Shown: positions 28,496 through 37,398 of the stretch, in pieces
Layout: the number at the start of each line of letters is the position of its first letter
How positions within the stretch are numbered: position 1 is the stretch's first letter
Origin: Ruegeria arenilitoris
GTDB lineage: Bacteria; Pseudomonadota; Alphaproteobacteria; Rhodobacterales; Rhodobacteraceae
Direction of reading: 5' to 3'
Assembly: GCF_013035315.1 (NCBI RefSeq)
Contig: NZ_WQHP01000010.1
Span: 62,001 to 126,000, forward strand
Length of the DNA stretch: 64,000 nucleotides
Notes under the pieces: generated by a model
What the model was told of the DNA's origin: nothing
Databases searched by the model: none
What the model saw: the letters and a program-made list of their open reading frames with translations, nothing else
Position numbers and translations under genes: made by a program

Positions 28496-29773
28496 TTAGG
28501 CTGCACTTATCGCCTGAACCGCTTTTTCGACGGCCAGTCGCGTATGCTCCAGATCGGCTGCGGTGACAGCCAACGAGGGATATACCTTGCCCGGTGCCTT
28601 AAACACACCATTTGCGCGCAGGGTCGCGTTGTAGAGCGCGCCGCGCTGCGGATCGTCATGTTGCGCGCTGCGATAGTCGCGGCAATCTGCATCGGTGAAA
28701 TAGATATCAAACAGAGTTTCGTCGCCACAGATCCGATGCGGGATCCCCGCTTGGGTCAGCGCATCCACCTGCATTTTCTGCAACTCGGCCCCGATTTCGC
28801 GCAGGCGGTCATACATACCCTCGCGCCCCAGAACCTCCATCGTTTTCAACCCCGCGACCGAGGCGACAGGATTGCCTGACAGCGTCCCCAGCTGCATCAG
28901 CCAGCCTTCCTCGCCGACCTGGGCCTTGTCGAAATGCTTCATGATCTCGGCGCTTGCGCCCAGCGCGGCCAGAGGGAAGCCTCCGCCGATGATTTTGCCA
29001 AGCGTACAGATATCAGGTGTCACCCCATATCGTTCCTGCGCACCGCCAAAGGCCAGACGGAACCCGGTGACGATTTCATCAAAAATCAGCAGGACATTGT
29101 GTTTGTCACAAAGATCGCGCAATCCCTGAAGATATCCAGGCAGCGCCGGGATGATCCGTTGCAAGGGCTCGACCATGATGGCGGCGATGTCGTCATGCTC
29201 ATTCAGCAGGTTTTCGACCGCCTCCAGATCATTATACGGCGCGACCAGCATTTGCTCGGCCACACTTTCGGGGATGCCCGCACTGTCGGGTACGGCCTGT
29301 GGGAAATTCACGCGGCGACTGGGGGCTAGGCTCATCTGCGCCTCTGCGCTCATGCCGTGATACCCGCCTTCGAACTTCAAAATCTTGTCGCGGCCGGTAT
29401 AGGCGCGCGCCAGGCGAATGGCGTACATATCGGCCTCACCGCCCGAGGCAACAAAGCGCACCTGTTCGCAGCATGGCACTGCGTCCACGATAGCTTCGGC
29501 CAGTTCAATTCCGCGCGCGTTGTTGGCGAAAAAGGTCATGCCCTTGGGCAATTGTTCCAGAACGGCCTCCATCACCTCGGGGTGACCATGGCCCAAAAGC
29601 ATCGGGCCGGAGCCGATCAGATAATCCACATATTCATTGCCATCCTCGTCCCAGACGCGGCTCCCTTCGCCGCGCGCGATAATGATGCCCGGATCGAAGT
29701 TACCGAAACCACCGGCGGGCAAAACCGTGTTTGCGCGATCGATCCATTCAGATTGGGTGTTGATTTTCAGCAT
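28496..29773 (-). CDS. Class III aminotransferase, glutamate-1-semialdehyde-aminomutase-like
   Basis: A PLP-dependent fold type I enzyme of 425 aa. PLP would bind Lys260 in TLGKIIGGGFP and contact Asp232 (IFDEIVTGFR); the GGEADMYAIRLARAYTGRDK block is typical of the GSA-aminomutase-like branch. The N-terminal LPAGGFGNFDPG differs from true HemL, so despite the nearby heme genes it is more likely an amino-group transferase of the catabolic island. The start at 29773 lies 1 nt after the stop of an enolase-superfamily gene; they are surely co-transcribed. The substrate is unknown. Confidence 0.88.
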   Translation of the reverse strand: MLKINTQSEWIDRANTVLPAGGFGNFDPGIIIARGEGSRVWDEDGNEYVDYLIGSGPMLLGHGHPEVMEAVLEQLPKGMTFFANNARGIELAEAIVDAVPCCEQVRFVASGGEADMYAIRLARAYTGRDKILKFEGGYHGMSAEAQMSLAPSRRVNFPQAVPDSAGIPESVAEQMLVAPYNDLEAVENLLNEHDDIAAIMVEPLQRIIPALPGYLQGLRDLCDKHNVLLIFDEIVTGFRLAFGGAQERYGVTPDICTLGKIIGGGFPLAALGASAEIMKHFDKAQVGEEGWLMQLGTLSGNPVASVAGLKTMEVLGREGMYDRLREIGAELQKMQVDALTQAGIPHRICGDETLFDIYFTDADCRDYRSAQHDDPQRGALYNATLRANGVFKAPGKVYPSLAVTAADLEHTRLAVEKAVQAISAA

Positions 29774-29774
29774 C

Positions 29775-30878
29775 TCAAACGATCTCCAGTAGGGATGAGC
29801 CAAGAACATCCGGGTCTGGTACAACACCTAACCCCGGACCTTCGGGCGGAGCAATCCGTCCATTTTCACGGTTTGGTGCCTCCGGACAGATGCGCGGTGA
29901 CACATAGGATGACAGGTCACAGGTATTCATCAATGACCCGTGCGGGGTCGAGGCCGCAAAATGCAGCGAGGCGGCGGTGACGATATCTGAACCCCACGTA
30001 CATTCGGCGCAGATCTCGGCCCCGAAATGCACGGTCAGATCACGGGCGCGGCGCATGGCGGACAGGCCACCGAACTTCGACAGTTTCAGTGCGACGGCAT
30101 CCATGCAGCCTAGGTCATGCGCGCGGTGCAGCGACGCCAGATCATGGGCGTTTTCGTCGATTTTCATAGGCAACCCGGTCGCTTGCCGGACGGCGGCACA
30201 GTCCTCCAGTGATTTACAGGGCTGTTCCAGCATCACATCCAGATGCGCGACCGCCCGGCCCGTCCGCGTCGCTTGCAAGCGCGAAGCGCCGCAGTTCCAG
30301 TCACCATAGACAAGCGGCCCGGGTCCGACAGCCTCACGCACTTTGATCAGACGCTCGGCATCGGCCTGCCAATCGCCCTCAACCCCCAACTTGACCTGAA
30401 ACTGACGGATGCCGGTCTGGTAAGCAGTTTTGGCAATCCGTGCCATGTCGTCCGGCGCGATGCAGGTGATCGAGTGATAGAGTGGCATATCCTTGCGCGT
30501 GCGCCCGCCCAGCAGCGCATAGATCGGCTGGCCCGTGGCCTGCCCGAACAAATCCCACAGGGCGATGTCGATCGCGGACTTGGCATAGCGATGGCCCTGC
30601 AGAAACCCGTCCAGCTTACGCATCGGGGCGTCCACACCAAATGGGGACATGCCGAGGATTTCAGAGGCCATCTCGGTCACGGCGCTTGGCACGCCACCGG
30701 CATAGGCGGGCAGGTAATGCGGGATCGGGCAGACCTCTCCCCACCCTTTCAGACCAGTATCTGTCTCAAGGCACAGGATATGAGAGGTCACGGTCGCGCA
30801 GGTCTTGCCCTCGGCCATGTGATAGGTCTCATGGCTGGTCAGATCGACGGACCAGAGCGTTATCCGAGTCACCTTCAT
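29775..30878 (-). CDS. Mandelate racemase/muconate lactonizing-type enzyme (enolase superfamily), paralog 1
   Basis: A 367-aa metal-dependent TIM-barrel enzyme that abstracts a proton alpha to a carboxylate. Predicted acid/base lysines are Lys163 (FQVKLG) and Lys265 (ALKLSKFGG); metal ligands are Asp193 (YGDWN), Glu218 (MLEQP) and Asp241 (KIDEN). The Q-x-K form before the first Lys resembles 4-hydroxyproline-betaine 2-epimerase (HpbD) more than mandelate racemase. A repeat/terminator separates it from paralog 2, so it and the aminotransferase gene may be a separate transcription unit. The substrate is inferred only from context. Confidence 0.85.
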   Translation of the reverse strand: MKVTRITLWSVDLTSHETYHMAEGKTCATVTSHILCLETDTGLKGWGEVCPIPHYLPAYAGGVPSAVTEMASEILGMSPFGVDAPMRKLDGFLQGHRYAKSAIDIALWDLFGQATGQPIYALLGGRTRKDMPLYHSITCIAPDDMARIAKTAYQTGIRQFQVKLGVEGDWQADAERLIKVREAVGPGPLVYGDWNCGASRLQATRTGRAVAHLDVMLEQPCKSLEDCAAVRQATGLPMKIDENAHDLASLHRAHDLGCMDAVALKLSKFGGLSAMRRARDLTVHFGAEICAECTWGSDIVTAASLHFAASTPHGSLMNTCDLSSYVSPRICPEAPNRENGRIAPPEGPGLGVVPDPDVLGSSLLEIV

Positions 30879-30915
30879 TCAGAACGTCCTTTGAAAACCG
30901 ATGGCGGGCTCGAAA

Positions 30916-30980
30916 GGGGGCCAGCCCCCCTCTTGGCCTGCGGCCAATTCACCCCCCGAGGTATTTTGGGCCAGATGAAG
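30916..30980. repeat. Dispersed palindromic repeat / terminator, copy 2 (inverted relative to copy 1)
   Basis: The reverse complement matches copy 1 at 26116-26170 with a few small indels in the G tracts. It includes the TTGGCC-TGC-GGCCAA hairpin and a GGGGGCC-A-GCCCCC hairpin. It continues into GTATTTTGGGCCAGATGAAG, a sequence familiar between Rhodobacteraceae genes. It lies between enolase-superfamily paralogs 1 and 2 and may end the upstream transcript. Confidence 0.85.
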
Positions 30981-30987
30981 CAGCGGA

Positions 30988-32103
30988 TCATCGCGGGGCC
31001 TCGAATGTCGCGACCGGAGCCCCCAACATGTCTTCGTCCGGGTGAACGCCTAGGCCGGGCGTTTCCGGTAGGTGCAGGTGACCGTCGATGTTACGCGGGC
31101 CACGTCCGCCAGCGATATCAATGGTGATCATGTCCTGACATGCCCAGACCGCGTGGCAATTGTCATCCGGAATGGTGGCCGCGAGATGCAGCGCCTCGGT
31201 ATCGGCCAGAACTGTGCCGCCGGTCGCCATGACAAACATGTCGATCCCATGCGCCAGAGCAATATCTCGCATCCGAGCCGCCTTGGTCAGGCCGCCGACG
31301 CGGTTCAATTTGATCCCAAAAACATCGGCCAGCCCGTCACGCGCGATGCGGGCCGCGTCTTGCAGAGTCACGAGGCTTTCGTCCACCGAGACGGGCGAGG
31401 AATGGCGGCCAGCGATGGCGGCGATGTCATCCAGTGTCTCGCCCGGCTGTTCGAACATGACGTTCAGGTCCTCGCAGGCGCTCATTACCCGTAAGGCTTG
31501 CTGCCGCGTCCAACCGCGGTTCACGTCATACAAAACGATCTCACCGGGTCGCCGGATGCTTTCCACATCGCGGACGCGGGCAATGTCGCGTTCTACGTCG
31601 CCGCCGATCTTGACTGAATGCGCGACGTAGCCACGGCTGCGGTAACGCTCCATCACCTCGCGGGTTTCTTCGGCGGTTTTGGCTCCGACGGATGAGGCAA
31701 TCGGGCGCGGCGTGCGCGATCCGCCGCCCATGAGGTCTGCAATCGGCAAACCCGCCGCCCGACCCGCAATATCCCAGCAAGCCATGTCGATCGGGCTTTT
31801 GGCGTACAGGTGGCCGGGAAGGGCAATGTCCATGGCGCGCTCGACATCCAGAACGCGGCGTGGGTCGAGGCCCAGAATGAACGGGGCCATCGTTTCGATC
31901 CCGGCGCGGATACCCGGACCGTGCGCCGGGACATAGGTGTGACCCCATGGGGTTCCTTCGCCCCATCCGATCAGCCCGGTGTCTGTTTCGACCTTAACGA
32001 TTGTCGCGTCAAGTGTTTCAAACTTGAGCCGTCCGCCGGACAGCCAATAGGGATGCTCTAACGGCAGGTCGACGTGGTAGACGGTGATCGTCTTGATCTT
32101 CAT
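30988..32103 (-). CDS. Enolase-superfamily enzyme, cis-3-hydroxy-L-proline dehydratase-like, paralog 2
   Basis: A 371-aa MR/MLE protein. The catalytic Lys165 is in HSVKIGGD and Lys265 in GIKLNRVGG; metal ligands are Asp193 (YDVNRGW), Glu218 (FEQP) and Asp241 (SVDES). The SVK motif and the surrounding GYVAHSVKIG recall cis-3-hydroxy-L-proline dehydratases of related marine bacteria. So does the late block ACQDMITIDIAGGRGPRNID. The assignment rests on remembered family sequences and is an inference. Its start overlaps the stop of paralog 3 by 4 nt, making it last in the operon that begins at 37313. Confidence 0.85.
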   Translation of the reverse strand: MKIKTITVYHVDLPLEHPYWLSGGRLKFETLDATIVKVETDTGLIGWGEGTPWGHTYVPAHGPGIRAGIETMAPFILGLDPRRVLDVERAMDIALPGHLYAKSPIDMACWDIAGRAAGLPIADLMGGGSRTPRPIASSVGAKTAEETREVMERYRSRGYVAHSVKIGGDVERDIARVRDVESIRRPGEIVLYDVNRGWTRQQALRVMSACEDLNVMFEQPGETLDDIAAIAGRHSSPVSVDESLVTLQDAARIARDGLADVFGIKLNRVGGLTKAARMRDIALAHGIDMFVMATGGTVLADTEALHLAATIPDDNCHAVWACQDMITIDIAGGRGPRNIDGHLHLPETPGLGVHPDEDMLGAPVATFEAPR

Positions 32104-33206
32104 AAAGTGTACTCCGCCACCGGCGCGCCGAGGCTTTCGAAATCGGGTGTTACGCCCAGTCCAGGCGTATCAGAGGCGAAAAGCTTGCCATCCCGCGACA
32201 TCGGCCCGCCGTTTCCAGTCGACCGCGTGTTATAGTTCATCAAATCCGTCGTGTTCTGCAGATACTCAGCCGGGGTCGACGCCGCGAAATGGGCCACGAC
32301 CGACGAGGTGATTTCGCCGCCCCAAGTGTCTTCGCTGACAACGGGAATCCGGTTTTCGACCAGATAGTCCCGCACACGCCGCGCCTTGCTGAGCCCCCCA
32401 AGGTTCGAGATTTTCAGACAGCATATCTCGGCCCCGCGATCCGCGACGATCCTCTGGGCCATATGCATGCCGGTGACGCACTCGTCCAGTTTCATCGGCT
32501 GTTCAGCCACGCGACGAACCTGCTGGCATTCCTCATAGGTGCGGCAGGGTTGTTCCAGAATGAAATCCAGATCGCGCGTGGCTCGGGCGACCCGGATCGC
32601 GTTGTCGACGCGCCAACCCTGATTGGCATCCGCCATCGCCTTTTCGCCGGGTTGCAACAGAGGCACCGTGGTGCGAATACGCTCAATATCCGTTGCCCAG
32701 TCGCCGCCCACCTTGATCTGAAACTGCCGGTAACCCTGATCCCTGTAGGCATTCATCTCGGCAACGGTCTCATCCACCGCCTTCTGGGGCGCGACGCGGT
32801 ACATCGGGGCACCATCCGTCAACTTACCGCCCAGTAGCATCCAGACAGGTTGATCGCATGACTTGCCCAATATGTCCCAGCATGCGGCGTCAAAGGGGGC
32901 TTTTGCATAGCCGTGGCCTTGGACTAAATGGTCCAACAATTGCTCGATCCGGCCTACCTGCCGCGGGTCCTCGCCCAGAAGTTTTAGGGCCACCAACCGG
33001 GCGAGTGCGACCACACCTTCGGAATGGGCGACCATATAGTTCTCGCCGCAGGGCGTGAACTCTCCGCATCCCTGAAGACCAGCGTCCGTGTCGATTACGA
33101 CAACCGAAGCGGTGGCCGTCTCAATCGCGTTGCCCGCGCCCCAGACATAGGCACCGCCGACATAGGGCAGGCCCGTCTGGTATACGCGAATACGAGTGAT
33201 CTTCAT
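32100..33206 (-). CDS. Enolase-superfamily enzyme, paralog 3
   Basis: A 368-aa MR/MLE-type protein. Lys165 (FQIKVGG) and Lys265 (CLKISNLGG) are the likely acid/base pair, with metal ligands Asp193 (ADANQGW), Glu218 (LEQP) and Asp241 (KLDEC). The QIK motif is that of 4-hydroxyproline-betaine epimerase-like members. The N-terminal capping loop ([19 protein letters not shown]) differs from both paralogs, so substrate preference probably differs too. It overlaps dddQ by 4 nt upstream and paralog 2 by 4 nt downstream. Confidence 0.85.
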   Translation of the reverse strand: MKITRIRVYQTGLPYVGGAYVWGAGNAIETATASVVVIDTDAGLQGCGEFTPCGENYMVAHSEGVVALARLVALKLLGEDPRQVGRIEQLLDHLVQGHGYAKAPFDAACWDILGKSCDQPVWMLLGGKLTDGAPMYRVAPQKAVDETVAEMNAYRDQGYRQFQIKVGGDWATDIERIRTTVPLLQPGEKAMADANQGWRVDNAIRVARATRDLDFILEQPCRTYEECQQVRRVAEQPMKLDECVTGMHMAQRIVADRGAEICCLKISNLGGLSKARRVRDYLVENRIPVVSEDTWGGEITSSVVAHFAASTPAEYLQNTTDLMNYNTRSTGNGGPMSRDGKLFASDTPGLGVTPDFESLGAPVAEYTL

Positions 33207-33781
33207 GCCGCATCCATCCGTGGCAGATCGCCCAACCCTTCGCCCCGCCAGAGGACAAAGGTCAGGATCGGCTGATCTGTCGTGGTCATGGCGTGGCTTT
33301 GCCAGCTGTCGTGCTGGCGGGTCTCGTTTGGGCCAACGAACCGTTCATCGCCTTCGGTGCGAAAGATCGCGCCACCGGCCAGGGTCAGATACAACTCTTC
33401 CGCCTGATGACTGTGCCAGCCATAGTTCAGGCCCGCACCCCAATAGGCCACGTAGCCGCGCAACTGGTTCGAGTGGAAATGGCCAGTGGGACCAAACAAC
33501 TCGTAATACCCATAGCGGCTTAGGAAATCGGCACCAACTTCTTCTTCGGTATAGGTTTGCTTCCAGTGGGCCAGATGGGCACTGGCCCGGATCGCATCCG
33601 ACAGCGCCTGAGTTGCCGCGTCCGGTGAAAAATCGGTTCGCCGCACCAATTCCATTGCAGGGACCGCGTTCGCGGCCAAATCTGTTGGCTCCAGATCGTC
33701 TGGCCATGCGCCAAACGCGGACAGCGCGGGGTGCGACTGATGCACATGCCGGGCGGCCTGAAGAACGGCGTCCAGTGTCAT
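33203..33781 (-). CDS. dddQ: DMSP lyase, DddQ type (cupin)
   Basis: Predicted cytosolic metalloenzyme cleaving dimethylsulfoniopropionate to dimethyl sulfide and acrylate. The 192-aa length equals that of characterised DddQ. The cupin motif [12 protein letters not shown] (120-131) and His163 (SWQSHAM) place Tyr120, His123, His125, Glu129, Tyr131 and His163. These are the same residue numbers I recall for the metal site and catalytic tyrosines of DddQ from Ruegeria lacuscaerulensis. It overlaps both neighbours by 4 nt, inside an operon with a demethylating dehydrogenase and enolase-superfamily enzymes. Side activity on other substrates is possible, since DddQ is often a modest DMSP lyase. Confidence 0.9.
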   Translation of the reverse strand: MTLDAVLQAARHVHQSHPALSAFGAWPDDLEPTDLAANAVPAMELVRRTDFSPDAATQALSDAIRASAHLAHWKQTYTEEEVGADFLSRYGYYELFGPTGHFHSNQLRGYVAYWGAGLNYGWHSHQAEELYLTLAGGAIFRTEGDERFVGPNETRQHDSWQSHAMTTTDQPILTFVLWRGEGLGDLPRMDAA

Positions 33782-34860
33782 GGGGTCACCACAATGTTGC
33801 CGGTGTGCTTCTTCGCGATAAAGGCAGCCTGAGCGTCTCGCAGCTCTTCCAAAGGATAGGTTGCGGCGAGTGCAGGCTTGATTTCGCCAGCTTCGATGTA
33901 CTTCACGAGGTTCAGCATGACTTGCGGGTCAATCACGGTTGATCCGGTGAAGGTCAGATCACGCAGATAGAAAGTGCGCAGATCAAACTCGACCATTGGT
34001 CCGGCAATCGCGCCCGAACAAGTATAACGACCGCCACGCTCGAGGATGTCGATCAGGTGCGGCCAATACGGACCGCCCACCACATCCGCAACGACGGTGA
34101 TCTTTTCATCGCCCAGAGAGGCACGCAGGTTTTCCGGCGCGCGGGGCAGGATCTTGTCCGGGCCCAGCGCGGCCACATCGGCGTGCTTTGCTTCGGACGC
34201 CATGGCGATCACCCGGGCACCGCGACGTTTGGCCAATTGCACAAGGGCCCCGCCGACACCGCCCGAGGCACCCGGCACAAGCACAGTGTCTTTGTCGGAT
34301 ACATTGGCGCGGGCCAGCATGCCCTCGGCCGTTGAGTAAGAGCACGAGAACGTTGCCAGTTCCGCGTCCGACAGGTCCGATGAGATCGGGACCGCGTTCA
34401 CCGCAAGCGTCGTGGCGTATACGGCAAAGCCTCCGTCCCGCTCGGACCCGAAATATCCGGTCTTGTCCATGTTTTCCGGGTCAGCAGGGTCGCGCAGCCA
34501 GCCGTCGGTGATGACGCGCTCGCCGATCCGCGCAGGATCGACGCCGTCGCCGACGGCCACGATGTGCCCGCAGATATCGGCCCCCTGAATACGCGGGAAG
34601 GTGATCGGCGCGCCGCCCCAAGTCGGGTCGTCCTGCCCTACTTCTTCGAAAGCGCCTCCGGTCGTCGCGTCAGTGACCGTCTTGGAGTACCAGCCCGACC
34701 GCGTGTTGACGTCAGTGTTGTTCAGACCGCAGGCTGCGACCTTGATCAGTACCTCTCCGGCGGCGGGTTCTGGACGCGGCCAGTCTTCATGCAACACCAT
34801 CTGTTCCAGACCGCCATGGCCCATTGTGACCATGGCTTTCATTGTGTCGGGCAAGCTCAT
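33778..34860 (-). CDS. Zinc-type alcohol dehydrogenase / quinone oxidoreductase family protein
   Basis: A 360-aa medium-chain dehydrogenase. The N-terminal GroES-like domain ([39 protein letters not shown]) is followed by a Rossmann domain with [20 protein letters not shown]. The nucleotide pocket suggests NADPH. The classic structural-zinc Cys cluster is not obvious. It is not the short AcuI-type acryloyl-CoA reductase, so its role beside dddQ is open: oxidation of an alcohol or reduction of an enone from betaine or DMSP breakdown. It overlaps dddQ by 4 nt; its ATG overlaps the stop of the upstream dehydrogenase by one base. Confidence 0.88.
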   Translation of the reverse strand: MSLPDTMKAMVTMGHGGLEQMVLHEDWPRPEPAAGEVLIKVAACGLNNTDVNTRSGWYSKTVTDATTGGAFEEVGQDDPTWGGAPITFPRIQGADICGHIVAVGDGVDPARIGERVITDGWLRDPADPENMDKTGYFGSERDGGFAVYATTLAVNAVPISSDLSDAELATFSCSYSTAEGMLARANVSDKDTVLVPGASGGVGGALVQLAKRRGARVIAMASEAKHADVAALGPDKILPRAPENLRASLGDEKITVVADVVGGPYWPHLIDILERGGRYTCSGAIAGPMVEFDLRTFYLRDLTFTGSTVIDPQVMLNLVKYIEAGEIKPALAATYPLEELRDAQAAFIAKKHTGNIVVTP

Positions 34861-37313
34861 TATGCAGTCTCCAGAATGGCGTCGGTGCGTGGCAGCAGAC
34901 TTTGCGGATCATAGGCCGGTTCGCCCAGCACGCGGGCTGCGCGGGGTTTGCCGTGGATCACGACCTCCAACGCGGTTCCGGCGTCGGCCGCTTCGGGCTT
35001 GATGTAGGCAAAGGCAAGGATCTTGCCGACGGTGTGCCCGTAAGCAACAGAAGCCGTCGAGCCCACAACAGTCCCATTCAACATGACCGCCTCACCGCCG
35101 TGACCGTCAATCTCGCCATCCGGCTCGATCTCAAGGTATGCGCAAACCCAAGGCAGGTCGGTATTGTGGGTCTTGTCCTTGCCCAGATATTCCTTATCAG
35201 TACGCGCAAAGCGCAACACGTCGGCTTCGGCCAAAGTGACCTCATTGGTCAATTCGCCCGCGCCTTTGAAGCCTTTCTCCATCCGCATCACGTTCATGGC
35301 AAAGCTGCCATAATCGGTGATGCCATGCGCCTCACCCGCGGCCCAAAGCGCGTTGTAAACGTCAAGGCACGCGGCGTTCGGCATGTGCAATTCCCAGCCC
35401 AATTCACCCGCATAGGACATGCGGAAGGCCCAGACTTTGTGACCCGCGACGGTGATTTCCTGCGCGGACAGCCAACGGTACCCGGCATTGGTCAGATCGG
35501 CGTCAGTGCATCGCGCCAGCACGTCCCGCGAGCGGGGGCCGTTCAACGACAGGGCGGACCAGTCGGCGGACAGAGCGGTGATCTGCACATCCTCATTCGC
35601 ACGCTGCTGCGCCAGATGATCTAGCAGGCGTTGTTCGAAAAAGGCCGCGCAAACCAGGTAGAAGCGATCTTCGGCCATGCGGACAATCGTCGTCTCCAAC
35701 TCGATCCGCCCGCGACGGTTCAGCATGTGGGTCAATGTGATCGAGCCGACCTTTTGCGGCATCCGGTTCGCGGTCAGCCGGTCCAGCAGAGCGTAAGCGT
35801 CCGGACCGGAGACCTCGACCTTGGTAAAGGCGGTGACATCCATTATGCCAACGCTTTCGCGCACCGCCTTGACCTCAGCCGCGACCATGTCGTCGGCAGG
35901 GGTCCGGCGGAAGGAATAGTGATCGCGCTGCTCCACACCGTCCCGTGCAAACCAGCGGGGGCGTTCAAAGCCATACACCTCTTCATGCACCGCGCCCTTG
36001 GATTTCAGCAGCTCATACAGCGGCGACGGCTTGATCGGACGCCCCTCAAGACGGTTGAAATGCGGGAATGGAATTTCGTGGCGCAGACAGTAGTCTTCCT
36101 CGGCCTTGATCACCTGCCAATCCTTGGTCGCATAGCTGCCGAACCGGCGCGGATCGTATTCGCGCATCGAGATATCGGCCGCGCCATGCACCATCCAGCG
36201 CGCCAGTTCGCGGGTCAGACCCGGCCCCCAACCGATCCCGATCTGCGTTCCGCAGCAGCACCAGTAATTCCGAACACCCGGTGCAGGTCCGATCAACGGG
36301 TTGCCATCTGGCGGATGTGAGATCGCGCCGTGCACGTCGCGCTGAATGCCCAGTTCGGCAAAGATCGGCATGCGGTTCAGGCTTTCCTCAAGCCACGGCA
36401 TCACCCGGTCGTAATCTGCGTCGAACAGCCAGTTCTCGTATTCCCACGGGCAGTGATCATGCCAGACCGAGTTCGGGTTTTCCTTCTCGTAAATCCCGAT
36501 CAGCCCTCGCTGCTGCTCCATCCGGATGTAGCCCGAGACTTTGCGGTCATCGCGGATCACCGGCAGTTCTTTGTCTAGGTTCTGGAACTCGGGCACCGGC
36601 TCGGTCACGAAATAGTGGTGGGTCATCGAGGTCATCGGCAACTGCAGCCCCGACCACTCACCCATCTGACGGGCATAGGTTCCGCCCGCATTCACCACAT
36701 GCTCACACGTGATGGTGCCCTGTTCGGTCTCAACCACCCACTCGCCATTGTCGGCCTGTGTAATGTTGGTCGCGCGGCAGTTGCGGAAGATACGGACGCC
36801 CTTCTGACGCGCGCCCGTTGCCATCGCCATGGTCACGTTGGTCGGGTCCACATGGCCGTCATCCGGCGTGTGCAAAGCACCCAAAACACCTTCGAGGTTA
36901 TAGAACGGATGCAGTTCGGCCACCTTTTCAGGCCCGACCAGCTCGATGTTGAATCCCAGAGACCGGCCTACAGACAGGGTGTGGCGCAGCCAGTCCATTT
37001 CATCCTCGGTATAGGCCAGACGGAAAGAGCCGCAGCCATGCCACGTCACCGGCTGACCGGTTTCGGCCTCTAACTGACCGGAATATAGACCGATGTTGTA
37101 GTCCACGCATTTGCCCAGCCCAAAGCTCGAGGTCGAATGCGTGATCTGGCCGGCCGCGTGCCAAGTGCTGCCGCTGGTCAGCTCGGCCTTTTCCAGCAAG
37201 ACGGTATCGTGGCCCCAGCCTTCGTGCGCCAGATGATAGGCCAGACCGACCCCCATGACGCCGCCTCCGACGATGACCACACGTGCATGTGACGGCAAAT
37301 TCTTCTCGGACAT
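34860..37313 (-). CDS. FAD-dependent dimethylglycine/sarcosine dehydrogenase-like protein with GcvT domain
   Basis: An 817-aa two-part demethylase. Residues about 12-390 form a DAO-type FAD domain (VVIVGGGVMGVGLAYHLAHE, SGSTWHAAGQI with the His that can hold covalent flavin). Residues about 390-450 are an FAO_M bridge. From about 450 to the end is a GcvT/aminomethyltransferase domain (VESVGIMDVTAFTKVEVSG-like segment, SYAGELGWELHMP, RMEKGFKGAGELTNE) that would pass the methyl-derived carbon to tetrahydrofolate. Such enzymes demethylate dimethylglycine, sarcosine or proline-betaine products. It is the first gene of a five-gene leftward operon opposite the RpiR regulator. Confidence 0.92.
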   Translation of the reverse strand: MSEKNLPSHARVVIVGGGVMGVGLAYHLAHEGWGHDTVLLEKAELTSGSTWHAAGQITHSTSSFGLGKCVDYNIGLYSGQLEAETGQPVTWHGCGSFRLAYTEDEMDWLRHTLSVGRSLGFNIELVGPEKVAELHPFYNLEGVLGALHTPDDGHVDPTNVTMAMATGARQKGVRIFRNCRATNITQADNGEWVVETEQGTITCEHVVNAGGTYARQMGEWSGLQLPMTSMTHHYFVTEPVPEFQNLDKELPVIRDDRKVSGYIRMEQQRGLIGIYEKENPNSVWHDHCPWEYENWLFDADYDRVMPWLEESLNRMPIFAELGIQRDVHGAISHPPDGNPLIGPAPGVRNYWCCCGTQIGIGWGPGLTRELARWMVHGAADISMREYDPRRFGSYATKDWQVIKAEEDYCLRHEIPFPHFNRLEGRPIKPSPLYELLKSKGAVHEEVYGFERPRWFARDGVEQRDHYSFRRTPADDMVAAEVKAVRESVGIMDVTAFTKVEVSGPDAYALLDRLTANRMPQKVGSITLTHMLNRRGRIELETTIVRMAEDRFYLVCAAFFEQRLLDHLAQQRANEDVQITALSADWSALSLNGPRSRDVLARCTDADLTNAGYRWLSAQEITVAGHKVWAFRMSYAGELGWELHMPNAACLDVYNALWAAGEAHGITDYGSFAMNVMRMEKGFKGAGELTNEVTLAEADVLRFARTDKEYLGKDKTHNTDLPWVCAYLEIEPDGEIDGHGGEAVMLNGTVVGSTASVAYGHTVGKILAFAYIKPEAADAGTALEVVIHGKPRAARVLGEPAYDPQSLLPRTDAILETA

Positions 37314-37360
37314 GATTTTTCCTCTTCCCGAGTCGCGTTTCTGCTCGACAGGCTAATTCC

Positions 37361-37398
37361 ACATTTGTACCATCGTCAATCATGAATGACACAAATGT
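37361..37398. promoter_or_regulatory. Candidate operator in the divergent promoter (RpiR-type regulator)
   Basis: ACATTTGT (37361-37368) and ACAAATGT (37391-37398) are perfect inverted half-sites 30 bp apart. A direct repeat TGTAYCATC accompanies each (37366 and 37396). The right half-site lies inside codons 4-6 of the regulator gene. No other start codon is available for the regulator, so binding there would block its own transcription and that of the opposite operon. Confidence 0.55.

Noticed and set aside
28496..29773. hemL (glutamate-1-semialdehyde aminomutase) as a heme-pathway gene
   Set aside because: Alphaproteobacteria normally make 5-aminolevulinate with HemA of the glycine route; the N-terminal motif differs from HemL and the gene is coupled to a catabolic enzyme.
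33778..34860. AcuI-type acryloyl-CoA reductase beside dddQ
   Set aside because: Longer than AcuI and its N-terminal domain ([12 protein letters not shown]) belongs to a different zinc-ADH branch.
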